Positions 43,330 through 52,334 are shown, counted from the stretch's first letter. The stretch: DNA of 64,000 bases from Streptomyces aureus (GCF_000725495.1 NZ_JNZD01000007.1:62001-126000); one strand, 5' to 3'. Translations and numbers: made by a program. The notes: generated by a model not told the origin, from the letters alone.

Positions 43330-44253
43330 ATGAAGTCCCAGGCCCTCCCCACCAGCGGAACCTACGTATGCCACGGCGTCACGTGGGCGACGGGAGACCC
43401 ACGCCTTCTGCTCGCCCCGCTGCCCGGCGGGCCCCTGGTCTACGCCGAGATCATGAACCAGCACCTCGGCTACCAGGTCATCGGCGACGACCGGTGGTGC
43501 ACTGGCTGGTATCGCTTCACCGACACCCACCACGTCGAAGCCGCCGCCTGCCCCGACCGGGCCCCCGCTGGCCAGAGCGGCCAGTGCGTCCACTGCGCTG
43601 GCCAGGACGACTTCCACTACGCCCACAAGTTCCACCAGGGCGGCCACGCACCCAAAGCCCTCGTCGCCTACATGGCGCAACCGCACTGGCTCTACCTGGC
43701 AACTTTCGCCGACGGAACAACCAAGGTCGGCACCGCCGCCGAACCACGCAAACGCTCCCGCCTGGACGAACAGGGCGCCCTGGTGGCCACCTTCCTCGCC
43801 CAGAGCCCCGACGGACGCACGGTGCGCTTCCTGGAGGACGCCCTCGCCCGCCGCCTCGGCCTGACCCAGACGGTCCGGGCCGCAGCCAAGCTGAACTCCC
43901 TGGCCGCCATGCGCGACCTCGCGCCGGCCCAACTCGCCCACAAGCGCCACCTCGACAGCGCCCTCGTGGCCCTGGACGCCATGAACATCACCGCGACCCC
44001 GGAGCCATGGACGCCGCCCGAGGAAGGGGACCTCGTGCGCGCCGGCGCCGAGCGGGTGCTCTACCCGCACGACGTGCGCGAGGGCGAGCACGGCTTCACC
44101 CCCGTTGCCTGTATCGGCTCCCAGGTCCTGGCCGCTCTCGACAGCGAGGACGAACTGCGCTACCTGCTCGACCTCGGCGCCCTGAAAGGGCGCCGCCTCA
44201 CCCTCGGGGCGTATGCCTCCCCGTCCACCGCCGTTCAGTCCGCGCTCTTTTGA
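43330..44253 (+). CDS. DUF2797 (GIY-YIG-like) protein
   Basis: A 307-residue DUF2797 protein. The N-terminal part has a Cys cluster (CPDRAPAGQ, CVHCAG) suitable for metal binding. The middle has PHWLYLATFADGTTKVGTAA, PRKRSRLDEQGALVATFL and RFLEDALARRLGL, a pattern of Tyr, Lys-Val-Gly, Arg and Glu spaced like GIY-YIG nucleases. The C-terminal domain is unassigned. Nuclease activity is an inference. It lies 27 bases after the kinase in the same operon. Confidence 0.68.
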   Translation: MKSQALPTSGTYVCHGVTWATGDPRLLLAPLPGGPLVYAEIMNQHLGYQVIGDDRWCTGWYRFTDTHHVEAAACPDRAPAGQSGQCVHCAGQDDFHYAHKFHQGGHAPKALVAYMAQPHWLYLATFADGTTKVGTAAEPRKRSRLDEQGALVATFLAQSPDGRTVRFLEDALARRLGLTQTVRAAAKLNSLAAMRDLAPAQLAHKRHLDSALVALDAMNITATPEPWTPPEEGDLVRAGAERVLYPHDVREGEHGFTPVACIGSQVLAALDSEDELRYLLDLGALKGRRLTLGAYASPSTAVQSALF

Positions 44254-44266
44254 CCCTGCCCGACCA

Positions 44267-44288
44267 GCCCGGCCCGCAGCGGCCGGGC
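44267..44288 (+). terminator. Small hairpin after DUF2797 gene
   Basis: GCCCGGCC (44267-44274) pairs with GGCCGGGC (44281-44288) around CGCAGC, 13 bases after the stop. It may terminate or attenuate the operon before the methyltransferase gene. Confidence 0.5.
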
Positions 44289-44318
44289 CCTGTATCCGGA
44301 AAGTGAGGCACTGGCACC

Positions 44319-45161
44319 GTGGCACCCCAGGACGCCGTGCTCGGCTGGGACGACGACACCACGGCCGAGGCGTACGCCGCCTTCACCCGGACCTTTCCCA
44401 TGTACGGCGCGACCAGCCGCGATCTCGCCCGTTGGGCCGAGCTGTCCGACGCCAGCCTGGTGGTCGACCTGTGCGGTGGCGCAGGTGCCACCGCGCGCGC
44501 GATCCTCGAACGGGTCCCGCACGAGGCGACCGTCCTCTCCCTGGACAGCGCCGCGGCGATGCAGCGCGTCGGCCGCCGCACCCTGACCGACCCCCGCCTG
44601 TCGTGGATCACCGCCACGGCGGAAACCCTTGCCGCCCACGTCCCGCCCGCCAGTGTGGACGCCGTGGTGTGCAACTCGGCGATCTGGAAGACCGACACCA
44701 CCACAGTGTTCGCTGCGGTGAGCCAAGTCCTGCGCCCGGGCGGCCGGTTCGTGTTCAACGTCGGCGGAGGCTTCGCCGGAGTCCGCCACCCCGACGAGCA
44801 GAGCACGCGCACCGGGCCGTCACTCAACGCCCTCATCCACGAGATCGCCACCAGCGACTACGGCTATACCCCGCCGCCCGCTGTCACCAGCTCACCCAAA
44901 CTGCCCCCCGAGACGATCACCCAGTACCTGGCCGACGCCGGCCTGCCCGTGCTGGCCATGGACGTCACCGCCCAGCGCAGCACCATGGCGGAGAAGAAGG
45001 CATGGCTGTCCATTCCCGTCTTCGCCCGCCCCGAGGGCAACTTCACCCATGCCCAGCGCATGCGGATCCTGGACGCCGCGTACGCCCTGACCACCCCCGA
45101 CACACCGACCATCACGAGCTGGCTCGTCGTAGTCGCCCAGCGGCCGGGCGGACCTCAGTGA
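44319..45161 (+). CDS. Class I SAM-dependent methyltransferase
   Basis: A 280-residue methyltransferase with motif I VVDLCGGAGATARAIL (about residue 48), an acidic second strand (VLSLDSAAAM), ITATAETL, DAVVCNSAIW and RPGGRFVFNVGGG. The Rossmann fold is complete and the C-terminal part (about 170-280) would bind the substrate, which is unknown. The GTG start at 44319 follows a purine-rich GAAAGTGAGG. The stop overlaps the NUDIX start (GTGA). Confidence 0.82.
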   Translation: MAPQDAVLGWDDDTTAEAYAAFTRTFPMYGATSRDLARWAELSDASLVVDLCGGAGATARAILERVPHEATVLSLDSAAAMQRVGRRTLTDPRLSWITATAETLAAHVPPASVDAVVCNSAIWKTDTTTVFAAVSQVLRPGGRFVFNVGGGFAGVRHPDEQSTRTGPSLNALIHEIATSDYGYTPPPAVTSSPKLPPETITQYLADAGLPVLAMDVTAQRSTMAEKKAWLSIPVFARPEGNFTHAQRMRILDAAYALTTPDTPTITSWLVVVAQRPGGPQ

Positions 45162-45697
45162 ACATCCAGCCCGGCAACACCGGGGAAGACCACTGTGATC
45201 ACACCAGCGTCGGCGTGCTCATCTCCTCTCCGGACGGGCTCTTGGTGTTCGAACGCGCGACACCACCCGCCGGGATCGCCCCGGTCGCCGGACACATCGA
45301 CCACCACGGCAGCCCCGAACAGGCCGCACAGGCTGAGGCCGCCGAAGAAGTCGGCCTCACCGTGGCCCACCTGCACCTGCTGTTGGAAACGTGGCGGCCC
45401 AACCAGTGCCGCCGCAGACCAACCGGACCTGTCGGCCACCGCTGGTGGGTCTTCGAGGCTCAAGCATCCGGTCCCCTCCGCCCCTCGCCCCGAGAGGTAC
45501 GCACCCCCCAATGGATACACCCCGACCAGCTCCAGCCCTACGCGCTGCGCACCGCCACCTACGCGCAAGGACACCTCAGCAGGCAGGAGTTCGAGCAGGA
45601 GCCCGGCCTCGCCCCGGTATGGGTCCGCTTCCTCAACGACCTTCACCTGGTCACACTGCCCGACGAGGCCGTCGCCCAGATCGACAACGTCATCTGA
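45158..45697 (+). CDS. NUDIX hydrolase, divergent box
   Basis: A 179-residue NUDIX-fold protein. The box reads GHIDHHGSPEQAAQAEAAEE followed by VGL, with Ala instead of the usual Arg before the EE-x-G; the metal-binding glutamates remain. It would hydrolyse a nucleoside diphosphate linked to another moiety. It overlaps the methyltransferase gene and is probably the last gene of this transcription unit, converging on another NUDIX gene. Confidence 0.8.
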   Translation: MNIQPGNTGEDHCDHTSVGVLISSPDGLLVFERATPPAGIAPVAGHIDHHGSPEQAAQAEAAEEVGLTVAHLHLLLETWRPNQCRRRPTGPVGHRWWVFEAQASGPLRPSPREVRTPQWIHPDQLQPYALRTATYAQGHLSRQEFEQEPGLAPVWVRFLNDLHLVTLPDEAVAQIDNVI

Positions 45698-45717
45698 GCG
45701 ACAGCTGGCAGCAGCGT

Positions 45718-46218
45718 TCAGCGAGCCTCGACCGGACGCTCGCCCACCAGCCGCCGCACGTGCGAAAGGACGCGCGCGCGGTCCTCCGGGAAGACGCTCT
45801 CCCACTCCGTATCGAGGCTGAACCATGCCGCCGGCTGGCCTTTCTCCCCGCCCAGCGGCGCCTGACGGTCGACGATCGCGGCGTACGACAGACCGAGCGT
45901 ACGGGACCAGTCAGCCCGGTAGGACCGGACCGCCACAGCCGCAGGTTCGGGCAGCAGCCGGGCCGACAGACCGGTCTCCTCTCGCAGTTCGCGAGCCGCG
46001 GCCTCGCGTGGTGTCTCGGTCGGCTCCACCTTGCCTCCGGGCGGGACCCATCCGCGCACCCGGTGCTCGACCAGCAAGACGTGGTCGAAGTGGGGGTCGG
46101 TCACCCAGACCTCAGCCGCCAGGGGTTCCATAGGACGCTGCCGAGCCTGCTCCAGCCATGCCCGGGCGTCATCGAACTCCAGCGCGGCCAAACGAGCGTC
46201 GGCGACCACTGCTTCCAT
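45718..46218 (-). CDS. NUDIX hydrolase
   Basis: A 166-residue NUDIX protein with a complete box, GGKVEPTETPREAAARELRE followed by ETGL, so hydrolysis of a nucleoside diphosphate derivative is likely. ATG at 46218 has GAGAAGAAG upstream; an in-frame GTG about 15 codons earlier is also possible. It is convergent with the first NUDIX gene, with a 20-base gap, and divergent from the CYTH-like gene. Confidence 0.85.
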   Translation of the reverse strand: MEAVVADARLAALEFDDARAWLEQARQRPMEPLAAEVWVTDPHFDHVLLVEHRVRGWVPPGGKVEPTETPREAAARELREETGLSARLLPEPAAVAVRSYRADWSRTLGLSYAAIVDRQAPLGGEKGQPAAWFSLDTEWESVFPEDRARVLSHVRRLVGERPVEAR

Positions 46219-46414
46219 GATCTTCTTCTCAAATTCACCACGACTCACTCGGCTCACTTTATGCCGCCGTCGCGCACACACCGCGACAACAGACAACGGG
46301 GCCACCCGACCGTGTCCCGGGCTCGGCATCGGTCGAACCGCAGTCACATGGCGACCAGCAGAAGATGGGGCGGCGGGCCTTCGCGCGGCCCGGTTGACGG
46401 GAGAAGTGACATCC

Positions 46415-47623
46415 ATGCGCAGTGACGAGACGACCACACGACACGCCTGGATGGTCCTTGGCGGCATCCACCTGCTCAACCAGACCGCGCCCCGCAGGGC
46501 GACCGACCCGATCGTGCTCGTACGAGTAGCACCGCAGGAGGTCTGTGTACCGAGCACCACCGTAGTGATCCGCTGGAACGCGCTCGGCGATTGCCCCGTC
46601 CAGGCCCTGAGCGCGGACAGCACATGGCGCGGGACCAGCCGGATCGAGGGCAAAGCCCTGTTCCCCGACGCCATCGCCGGAACCCCTCTGCACGAGCTGG
46701 TCGGAACCGACGCCGCCCCGGGTCTCGTCCCGCTGTGCTACCTCGCCGAGCATCCGGCCGGCGGCTACCACGCGTACGCCCAGATCCGTTTCCACCCCGA
46801 GGACGCCTGTTTCGTCCGCACCACCCGTGAGCCTGTCGGACACGGGCCGGTCGAGTTGCTGCGCTGGCTGGAGCCGGTGCTGTCCTCCCGCGCCGAGCTG
46901 AGCATGGCGCTCAACAATCATCTTCGGTACTTCCGCACCCACTTCGCGGGGACCGAGCTGGAGTACAAGTACACCCTCGATCCGGCACCGGACATCTGGG
47001 CCGCGTCCATGGGACTGCTCAAGGCACTGCGCGACGGGGAACTGAGGGACTGCCGGCCGGAGTACCGGGAGGAGTTCCAGGTCCACCACACCGAGAACCA
47101 CCTGTTCGAGGTGACCGGGCCTGGCAGCGAAGTCGGCTACGCCTCGTTCATCCCCACGGTCTCCGCCGGATACGTACTCAAGCGCAAGTGGTTCACCGAG
47201 GACGCCTTCGCCCGCCGCGAGAGGTTGTCGTCCGGCCTTGACGTCACTCCTGACCGCTTCGAGGAGTACCTGTGCTCGGACCTAGGGCTTCAAGCGCGGG
47301 CCATGCCGCCGTTCCAACGCGTCCGCTACGACGTGCAGTGCGAGTCCATGCGCACCGGCCACGTCTACGGCATCTTCTTCGACCGCTGCTCCCTTCTGGC
47401 AGCACCGAACGTGGTGCTCTCCCAGTGCGAGTTGGAGTACCGCCGCTCACGCAGTGTCCTGGACAACGACACGGACGAGGTGTTGCGAGAAATGGAGCGG
47501 GTCAACGCCTGGCTCCGGAGCCACCTTGCCGCCCGCGGCTGGGCGCAAGACCACACCTTCTACTCCAAGCTGAGTTTCCTGCGCGATGCCGTCGCCGCCA
47601 ACCCGCTACTGGCCCGACCGTAA
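46415..47623 (+). CDS. CYTH-like (triphosphate tunnel) protein with N-terminal extension
   Basis: A 402-residue protein I could not place by name. From about residue 178 it shows the pattern of CYTH/triphosphate tunnel enzymes: TELEYKY (ExExK, Glu181/Glu183/Lys185), then strands with alternating charged residues (YVLKRKWF, RVRYDVQ, CELEYRR), and a final YSKLSF helix start like the SK motif near the end of CYTH domains. Such enzymes hydrolyse or cyclise triphosphates. The first 170 residues are unassigned. ATG at 46415 has GGGAGAAG upstream. Confidence 0.5.
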   Translation: MRSDETTTRHAWMVLGGIHLLNQTAPRRATDPIVLVRVAPQEVCVPSTTVVIRWNALGDCPVQALSADSTWRGTSRIEGKALFPDAIAGTPLHELVGTDAAPGLVPLCYLAEHPAGGYHAYAQIRFHPEDACFVRTTREPVGHGPVELLRWLEPVLSSRAELSMALNNHLRYFRTHFAGTELEYKYTLDPAPDIWAASMGLLKALRDGELRDCRPEYREEFQVHHTENHLFEVTGPGSEVGYASFIPTVSAGYVLKRKWFTEDAFARRERLSSGLDVTPDRFEEYLCSDLGLQARAMPPFQRVRYDVQCESMRTGHVYGIFFDRCSLLAAPNVVLSQCELEYRRSRSVLDNDTDEVLREMERVNAWLRSHLAARGWAQDHTFYSKLSFLRDAVAANPLLARP

Positions 47624-47810
47624 CCCGCCAATGTAATCCGAGCCCGGATTTGACCGAGACGCCCATCAAGATACGCAATCGACGCAGCTAATCCATTCAA
47701 AGGGCAGATAGCTTCAGCATTCACCTTCAGAGGCGGGGCGCCATGACACCCCTTGCAGATAGCTGTTTAAACCTCGATATGTAAACCGACCAGACAGGGG
47801 AAAGAAAGCC

Positions 47811-49313
47811 ATGCCTACACTGACGCGCCCAACACTGCTGTACGCCGTGCTGGAAAAGCGCCAGTGGCTACGTTTCGAGGTGTTCCAGCTACAGCTGAAG
47901 GACGCCGGCGCCCGGGCTGCGGCCCACTATCGCAATCCACGCCTGGCCACCATGCACATCACGAAGACCACCTTCAAACGCTGGCTGGTCGGAGAACAGG
48001 AGCCCCGCGGCGACACGGCCACGGTGCTCGAATTCTGGCTCGGTCATAGCGTGCAGGAACTCTTGGGCCCAGCTCCGATGCGGAAAGTAGTCCTTGCCCG
48101 AGTTCCCCACGATGCGTCGCTGGCAGCCGTGCACCGTTTCGACGTCCGCTTCGACAGTTCGCACCTGTCCGTCAATGGGCCGCTGCCCGGCACGGGCGGG
48201 GTGTGGCACCTCGACGGGCTGCGAATACTGGACGGGACATCCGTCGCGGTCCAGATGTATGAGGCAGAGCCACGAGGCGACACCGTGGTGATCGGGCATG
48301 AGGACCGGGAACACCTCAGATATTTCACCCGCGCTCGTCGCAGGGCTCTACTCATCGCGGCGTTGGGCGCACGCGGGGCGGATGACCTGTATGTCATGGA
48401 TGCGGCCTACGCTCGACGTCAACTGCTGATGCCGGTCAACAGGCTGCCGATTCCCAGCGCATACCGGCTCGATGAGCTCGTCTACGCCTTGCTCTGGGCG
48501 GCGTTGAACGTGGATGACAGCCTCCTGGCGGACGACCAAGCGCTCCACATCGAGCAACAGCGTCTGGCAGCCCATCTCGACCAACCGCGGTCTGCGGCTG
48601 CTCGTGCCGCCTATCCCGACCTCACGGAGGTCGGAGCGGCCTGGCTCGGATCGCATGCATGCGCGTCATACCTGCGGCGCCACCTGAGCCCCGCCGACGC
48701 CGCCCCTCTGCTGTGGTCGAGGGCCCAATATGGCGGACAGGCCGCGGGCTGGTTGTTGTTCACCGAACGGCACCAGGTACTGCAGCTGATGCAGGAGTGC
48801 TCGGCCGGCGCCGAAGGCACGGCGGGCTGCGTCCTCGGCATCCCCGAATCCGCCGTTAAGGACAGCGAGGGGTACGAACGGATTTTGCTGCTGCTCACGA
48901 TCGCCCTGATGGAGTCTTACGGCCTGACGGTGCACATACACAAGGAGCAGGCATACTCCGACACTGCAGAATTCATAATCTCGCCGCAGCGGCTCGCCGT
49001 TATCGCCGACTGGCTTAGCTCGGACGCCGTCTGGCATGTCGACAGCAGGACCAGCAAGAGTGAGATCGACTCCTTTGCTCACGCCGTTGATCACGCACGG
49101 TCCCACAGCATCGCCTCTGCGCGCACTCCGTACGAGAGACTGCGTCAAGCGGCCAACTACCTGGAGTGCGACTGGGATTGGCTGGTCATGCGATGCCAGG
49201 AAGTGAGTGCGTACGGCGTCGGCGGCCTGCTGCAACTACGAAGCCATCTGATCCAGACCTGCGGCATCGAGCGCGCTCTTTCCTTTCTCAGTGATTCTGC
49301 CGCGTCCAGATAG
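47811..49313 (+). CDS. Large unrecognised protein with HTH-like N-terminus
   Basis: A 500-residue protein. The first 85 residues (FEVFQLQLKDAGARAAAHYR, then TTFKRWLVGEQEPRGDTATV) look like a DNA-binding HTH segment of the type found before large sensory domains. Two beta-rich stretches (about 90-150) and a long helical C-terminal region follow. No catalytic motif is seen. ATG at 47811 has a strong GGGGAAAG upstream. A regulator of the neighbouring genes is possible but not shown. Confidence 0.5.
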   Translation: MPTLTRPTLLYAVLEKRQWLRFEVFQLQLKDAGARAAAHYRNPRLATMHITKTTFKRWLVGEQEPRGDTATVLEFWLGHSVQELLGPAPMRKVVLARVPHDASLAAVHRFDVRFDSSHLSVNGPLPGTGGVWHLDGLRILDGTSVAVQMYEAEPRGDTVVIGHEDREHLRYFTRARRRALLIAALGARGADDLYVMDAAYARRQLLMPVNRLPIPSAYRLDELVYALLWAALNVDDSLLADDQALHIEQQRLAAHLDQPRSAAARAAYPDLTEVGAAWLGSHACASYLRRHLSPADAAPLLWSRAQYGGQAAGWLLFTERHQVLQLMQECSAGAEGTAGCVLGIPESAVKDSEGYERILLLLTIALMESYGLTVHIHKEQAYSDTAEFIISPQRLAVIADWLSSDAVWHVDSRTSKSEIDSFAHAVDHARSHSIASARTPYERLRQAANYLECDWDWLVMRCQEVSAYGVGGLLQLRSHLIQTCGIERALSFLSDSAASR

Positions 49314-49879
49314 GGGCAAGGCCATCCGTCGGGGGACCGCGCCGCGGACGACACAGCAACAGGACGAAAGCCGATCGGGACGTCGTCGCTCCGGGGGCTG
49401 GGTGACGGCCGCCCGCATCGAATCGGCGTCGTTCCCCTGCCGTGCGACCAGCGGGCGATCTCACCTGATACCCAATGCCCGGATCGGATAAGCCGACGGG
49501 CGAGCGTGTAGCGGGAAACGACCTCCGAACGATTCAAGTTGCTCTGGCAACGATCAGATCCATCGACCAGGCTGTGCGGTGCTCCTGTTACCGCTGGCAA
49601 CAGATTTCCGGTTGGGACCAGAGGTGTTGGCGTGGTCAGCCCTCGGGAACGGTACGGCGGCCCTGCCGTGCGTCACCGGGGGAATCCAGACCTCGCGCAG
49701 GTCCGCTGGACACGGCAGACGGCTCTCCCAACGGGTTCCCCTCTGTCAGCAGTGGCTCTGCACCCGGCTCCGAGCAGTTGATGGCATGTACTGCGTCACC
49801 GATCCGGGTGTCGCGCCAGGCTGATGCGGCATGCGGTGACGAGGCAGGGGCCCGCCCACCCGTCTTTCCAAGGACATCG
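49314..49879. other. Intergenic region before the conservon
   Basis: A 566-base gap with no convincing gene. The conservon frame is open through much of it, but codon composition before 49880 looks non-coding. The octamer CTGGCAAC occurs twice (near 49546 and 49593). The cvnA promoter should be here. Confidence 0.45.
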
Positions 49880-51553
49880 ATGTCTGAACTCTCCCCACCC
49901 GCTCCGGCGGGTGCCGGCCGTCAAGGCGCACGGCACGCCGCACGCGACAAGGCTGCGGACGAATACGGCATCCGGCTACGGCTCGTACGGGCCGTGATGG
50001 TGCCGGCGGTATCCGAGCTCGTGCTCCTGGCCGCCGCAGCGTTCTACGGTTCGGCCGCGAAGCTCTCCGTTCAAAACGCGGCGTTGCTGGTGACTGGCGC
50101 GGCAGCCGCCGGGGTCGGCATCCTCGTGATCGCCTACCGGCACGTTCTATCGATCGCCTGGTCGGTAGAGAAAGAGGACCAGCTGTTCGGGGAATGGCTC
50201 GCGTTCCTGCGCCGGCGCGTGCAGGCGGGCAGCCTGGCCCTCCAGGAGTATGCGGATGCCGTGCGCCGAGGCGATCGTTCTGCGCAGCCGCCGGAGCCCG
50301 GCCCAGTGGAAGGCACCCACACCTTCGCGGAGCTCGTCCGGGCCGTAGACGCGTATCACGAGGTCGCAGTGACCTCGGTCGCTCAGGCGGTGCAACAGCA
50401 GCACTTGGCGGTGTTCGTGAACTTCGCCCGCCGGCTCCAGTCCTACTGTGAATCAGCCGTCAGCCGGCTGGAGACGGTCCTTCGGGACGAGGAAGATTCC
50501 GACCGGCTCACCGAGCTCTACGGCGTCGATCATCAGATCACGCAGATCGTACGGTCCGCAGGGAGCATGCTGGTGCTCGGCGGTGACAGGTCAAAGCGCA
50601 TCAGCGAGCCGGTTTCCGTCAAGGCCGTTCTGCGTTACGGGATCCAGGAAATCCAGCTCTTCACCCGGGTCCAGATCACCGAAGCACCCAGCGCTCTCCT
50701 TCACGGCTTTGTTGTCGAGGACGTCACCCATCTGCTGGCCGAGTTGCTGGAGAACGCCACCAGGTTCTCCGAGCAGGAGGTCTTTGTCCGAGCCGAGTAC
50801 GTCCCGGACGGGCTGCTGATCGAAGTAGACGACCGCGGTCTGCCGATGGAGCTTGCCGTACGCCGCCGGTTGAACGAACTACTGCGGGACCCTGACCAGT
50901 TCGACATAGCTGAGCATCTGATCCAGGACGGCCGCAGTGGCCTGTTCGTCGTCGCCCGCCTTGCCCAGCGCCACAGGATCAGAGTCGAGCTGCTCCGCAA
51001 CAGGTACGGCAGTACCCAGGCGGCCGTGGTGATTCCGCATGCGCTGCTCGCTCCCCATCCGGCGTCCATCCCCCAGCAGAGGGAAGTCACCGGCGCTTCA
51101 CAGGGGGCGGCGCTCTCTCCTGGAGCGGCCCCGGTGCCAGGGCGTGTCCTGCTCGCAGGAGGGTTGCAGCAGGCCGTGGCTGGGCCGCCGCCCGTGCTTC
51201 GCGCCGTGCCCGATCGCCCGCAGCCAGCGGCTGCCGACAGCGAACACCCGGCAGCATGCACGGCGGAGGTCTCGGCGCCACTCGGCCGCCAGGTGGCCGT
51301 CACTCAGACGTCCGCCCACGCTGTCGTCCCGACCCCGGGCAGGAAGCCCTTGCCCAAGAGGACTGGCAGCCACGTGGCTCCCCAGCTCCAGCAGGACCAG
51401 GAAATCCGGCAGCCGCATGCCACGCACAATCCGCAGCTCGCGGCCGGCTTCGCCCGAGGGTTCCGCGCTCCCGCCGCCGAGCCCTCCGAGCGCGCCGTCC
51501 CGCTGCCTGCTTCCTCTGCCACTTCTGCCCCCACTGACGAGGAGATGTCCTGA
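49880..51553 (+). CDS. cvnA: Conservon histidine-kinase-like protein (CvnA)
   Basis: A 557-residue membrane-bound sensor-like protein that starts a conservon. Two hydrophobic helices at about residues 45-90 (VSELVLLAAAAFYGSAA, NAALLVTGAAAAGVGILVIA) precede a cytoplasmic coiled coil and an HATPase domain. The latter has N box HLLAELLENATRFS, G1 region IEVDDRGLPM and SGLFVVARLAQRH. A Pro/Ala-rich tail of about 170 residues follows. Conservons act as membrane-associated G-protein-like systems affecting development and antibiotic production. ATG at 49880 has AAGGA upstream. Confidence 0.9.
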   Translation: MSELSPPAPAGAGRQGARHAARDKAADEYGIRLRLVRAVMVPAVSELVLLAAAAFYGSAAKLSVQNAALLVTGAAAAGVGILVIAYRHVLSIAWSVEKEDQLFGEWLAFLRRRVQAGSLALQEYADAVRRGDRSAQPPEPGPVEGTHTFAELVRAVDAYHEVAVTSVAQAVQQQHLAVFVNFARRLQSYCESAVSRLETVLRDEEDSDRLTELYGVDHQITQIVRSAGSMLVLGGDRSKRISEPVSVKAVLRYGIQEIQLFTRVQITEAPSALLHGFVVEDVTHLLAELLENATRFSEQEVFVRAEYVPDGLLIEVDDRGLPMELAVRRRLNELLRDPDQFDIAEHLIQDGRSGLFVVARLAQRHRIRVELLRNRYGSTQAAVVIPHALLAPHPASIPQQREVTGASQGAALSPGAAPVPGRVLLAGGLQQAVAGPPPVLRAVPDRPQPAAADSEHPAACTAEVSAPLGRQVAVTQTSAHAVVPTPGRKPLPKRTGSHVAPQLQQDQEIRQPHATHNPQLAAGFARGFRAPAAEPSERAVPLPASSATSAPTDEEMS

Positions 51554-51966
51554 TGAGCGCTAATACCACGAACGAAATCCTCGAAGGGCTGCTGCGCGGC
51601 TTCGTCGAACGGGTCGCGCATACGCAGGCCGCGGTCGTCTCCTCGACCGACGGAATCCGCATGCACGTGTACGGGATTGACAGCAATGACGATGCCGACC
51701 AGGCCAGCGCGGTCTCCAGCGGCATGTTCTCGCTGGCCAATGGCGCCGACCGCTCGTTCCTCGGTGGCGCCGGCTCCACCCGGCAGATCATCGCCGAAGT
51801 CGACGGCGGGCTCATCTTCATCACCCGTCCTGCATCGGGAACGCTGCTGACCGTGCTGGCCTCCCATGACGCGGACCTGGGCCTGGTCGGGTACGAGATG
51901 AAGATGCTCGGTCAGAGTATCGGCCCGGCTCTTGCGACCGCGCCGCGCATTTCCGCGACCGGATGA
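51553..51966 (+). CDS. cvnB: Roadblock/LC7 protein (CvnB)
   Basis: A 137-residue roadblock/LC7 domain protein, probably a GTPase-regulating scaffold for CvnD. Typical features are HTQAAVVSSTDGIRMHVYGI, RQIIAEVDGGLIFITRP and LTVLASHDADLGLVGYEM. The start overlaps the cvnA stop (TGATG) and its stop overlaps cvnC (ATGA), the standard conservon arrangement. Confidence 0.92.
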   Translation: MSANTTNEILEGLLRGFVERVAHTQAAVVSSTDGIRMHVYGIDSNDDADQASAVSSGMFSLANGADRSFLGGAGSTRQIIAEVDGGLIFITRPASGTLLTVLASHDADLGLVGYEMKMLGQSIGPALATAPRISATG

Positions 51967-52334
51967 TGACGGCCCCCGATCAGCGGCCTTTCATCGACGC
52001 CGGCATCGCTGCCCTGCGCCCCTACGCGATCACTCAGGGCCGCACCGAGCCAACGCACGAACTGGATCTCGTCAGCCAGGTGAAAGCCCGCAGTCCGGCG
52101 CCTAATCCGCCTCAGGGGCTGGTGGAGGAAGCCGTGTTCCTCCTCTGCCACCCCGAGGCGTGCTCGGTGGTGGAACTGTCCGCGTGGCTCAAGCAGCCCG
52201 TACACGTCGTGAAGATCGTGGTCTCCGACCTTCTCGACCAGGGGGTCCTCATCCCAGCTATGCCCGATGAGACCGCAGATGCCGCCGATCCCGTCGTATT
52301 GGGGAGGATCCTTGAAGGACTCAGAGGAATCTGA
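51963..52334 (+). CDS. cvnC: DUF742 protein (CvnC)
   Basis: A 123-residue DUF742 protein with a winged-helix-like core (HPEACSVVELSAWLKQPVHV, then VKIVVSDLLDQGVLI). It is the third conservon component, thought to work with CvnA and CvnD at the membrane; its biochemical role is unclear. It overlaps cvnB by four bases, and cvnD starts within its last codons. Confidence 0.92.
   Translation: MMTAPDQRPFIDAGIAALRPYAITQGRTEPTHELDLVSQVKARSPAPNPPQGLVEEAVFLLCHPEACSVVELSAWLKQPVHVVKIVVSDLLDQGVLIPAMPDETADAADPVVLGRILEGLRGI

Noticed and set aside
38886..45697. Toyocamycin/sangivamycin-type nucleoside antibiotic cluster
   Set aside because: QueD, QueE and FolE homologues occur there too, but the QueC homologue, phosphoribosyltransferase, adenylosuccinate enzymes and nitrile hydratase are absent, and a DpdA-like gene is present instead.
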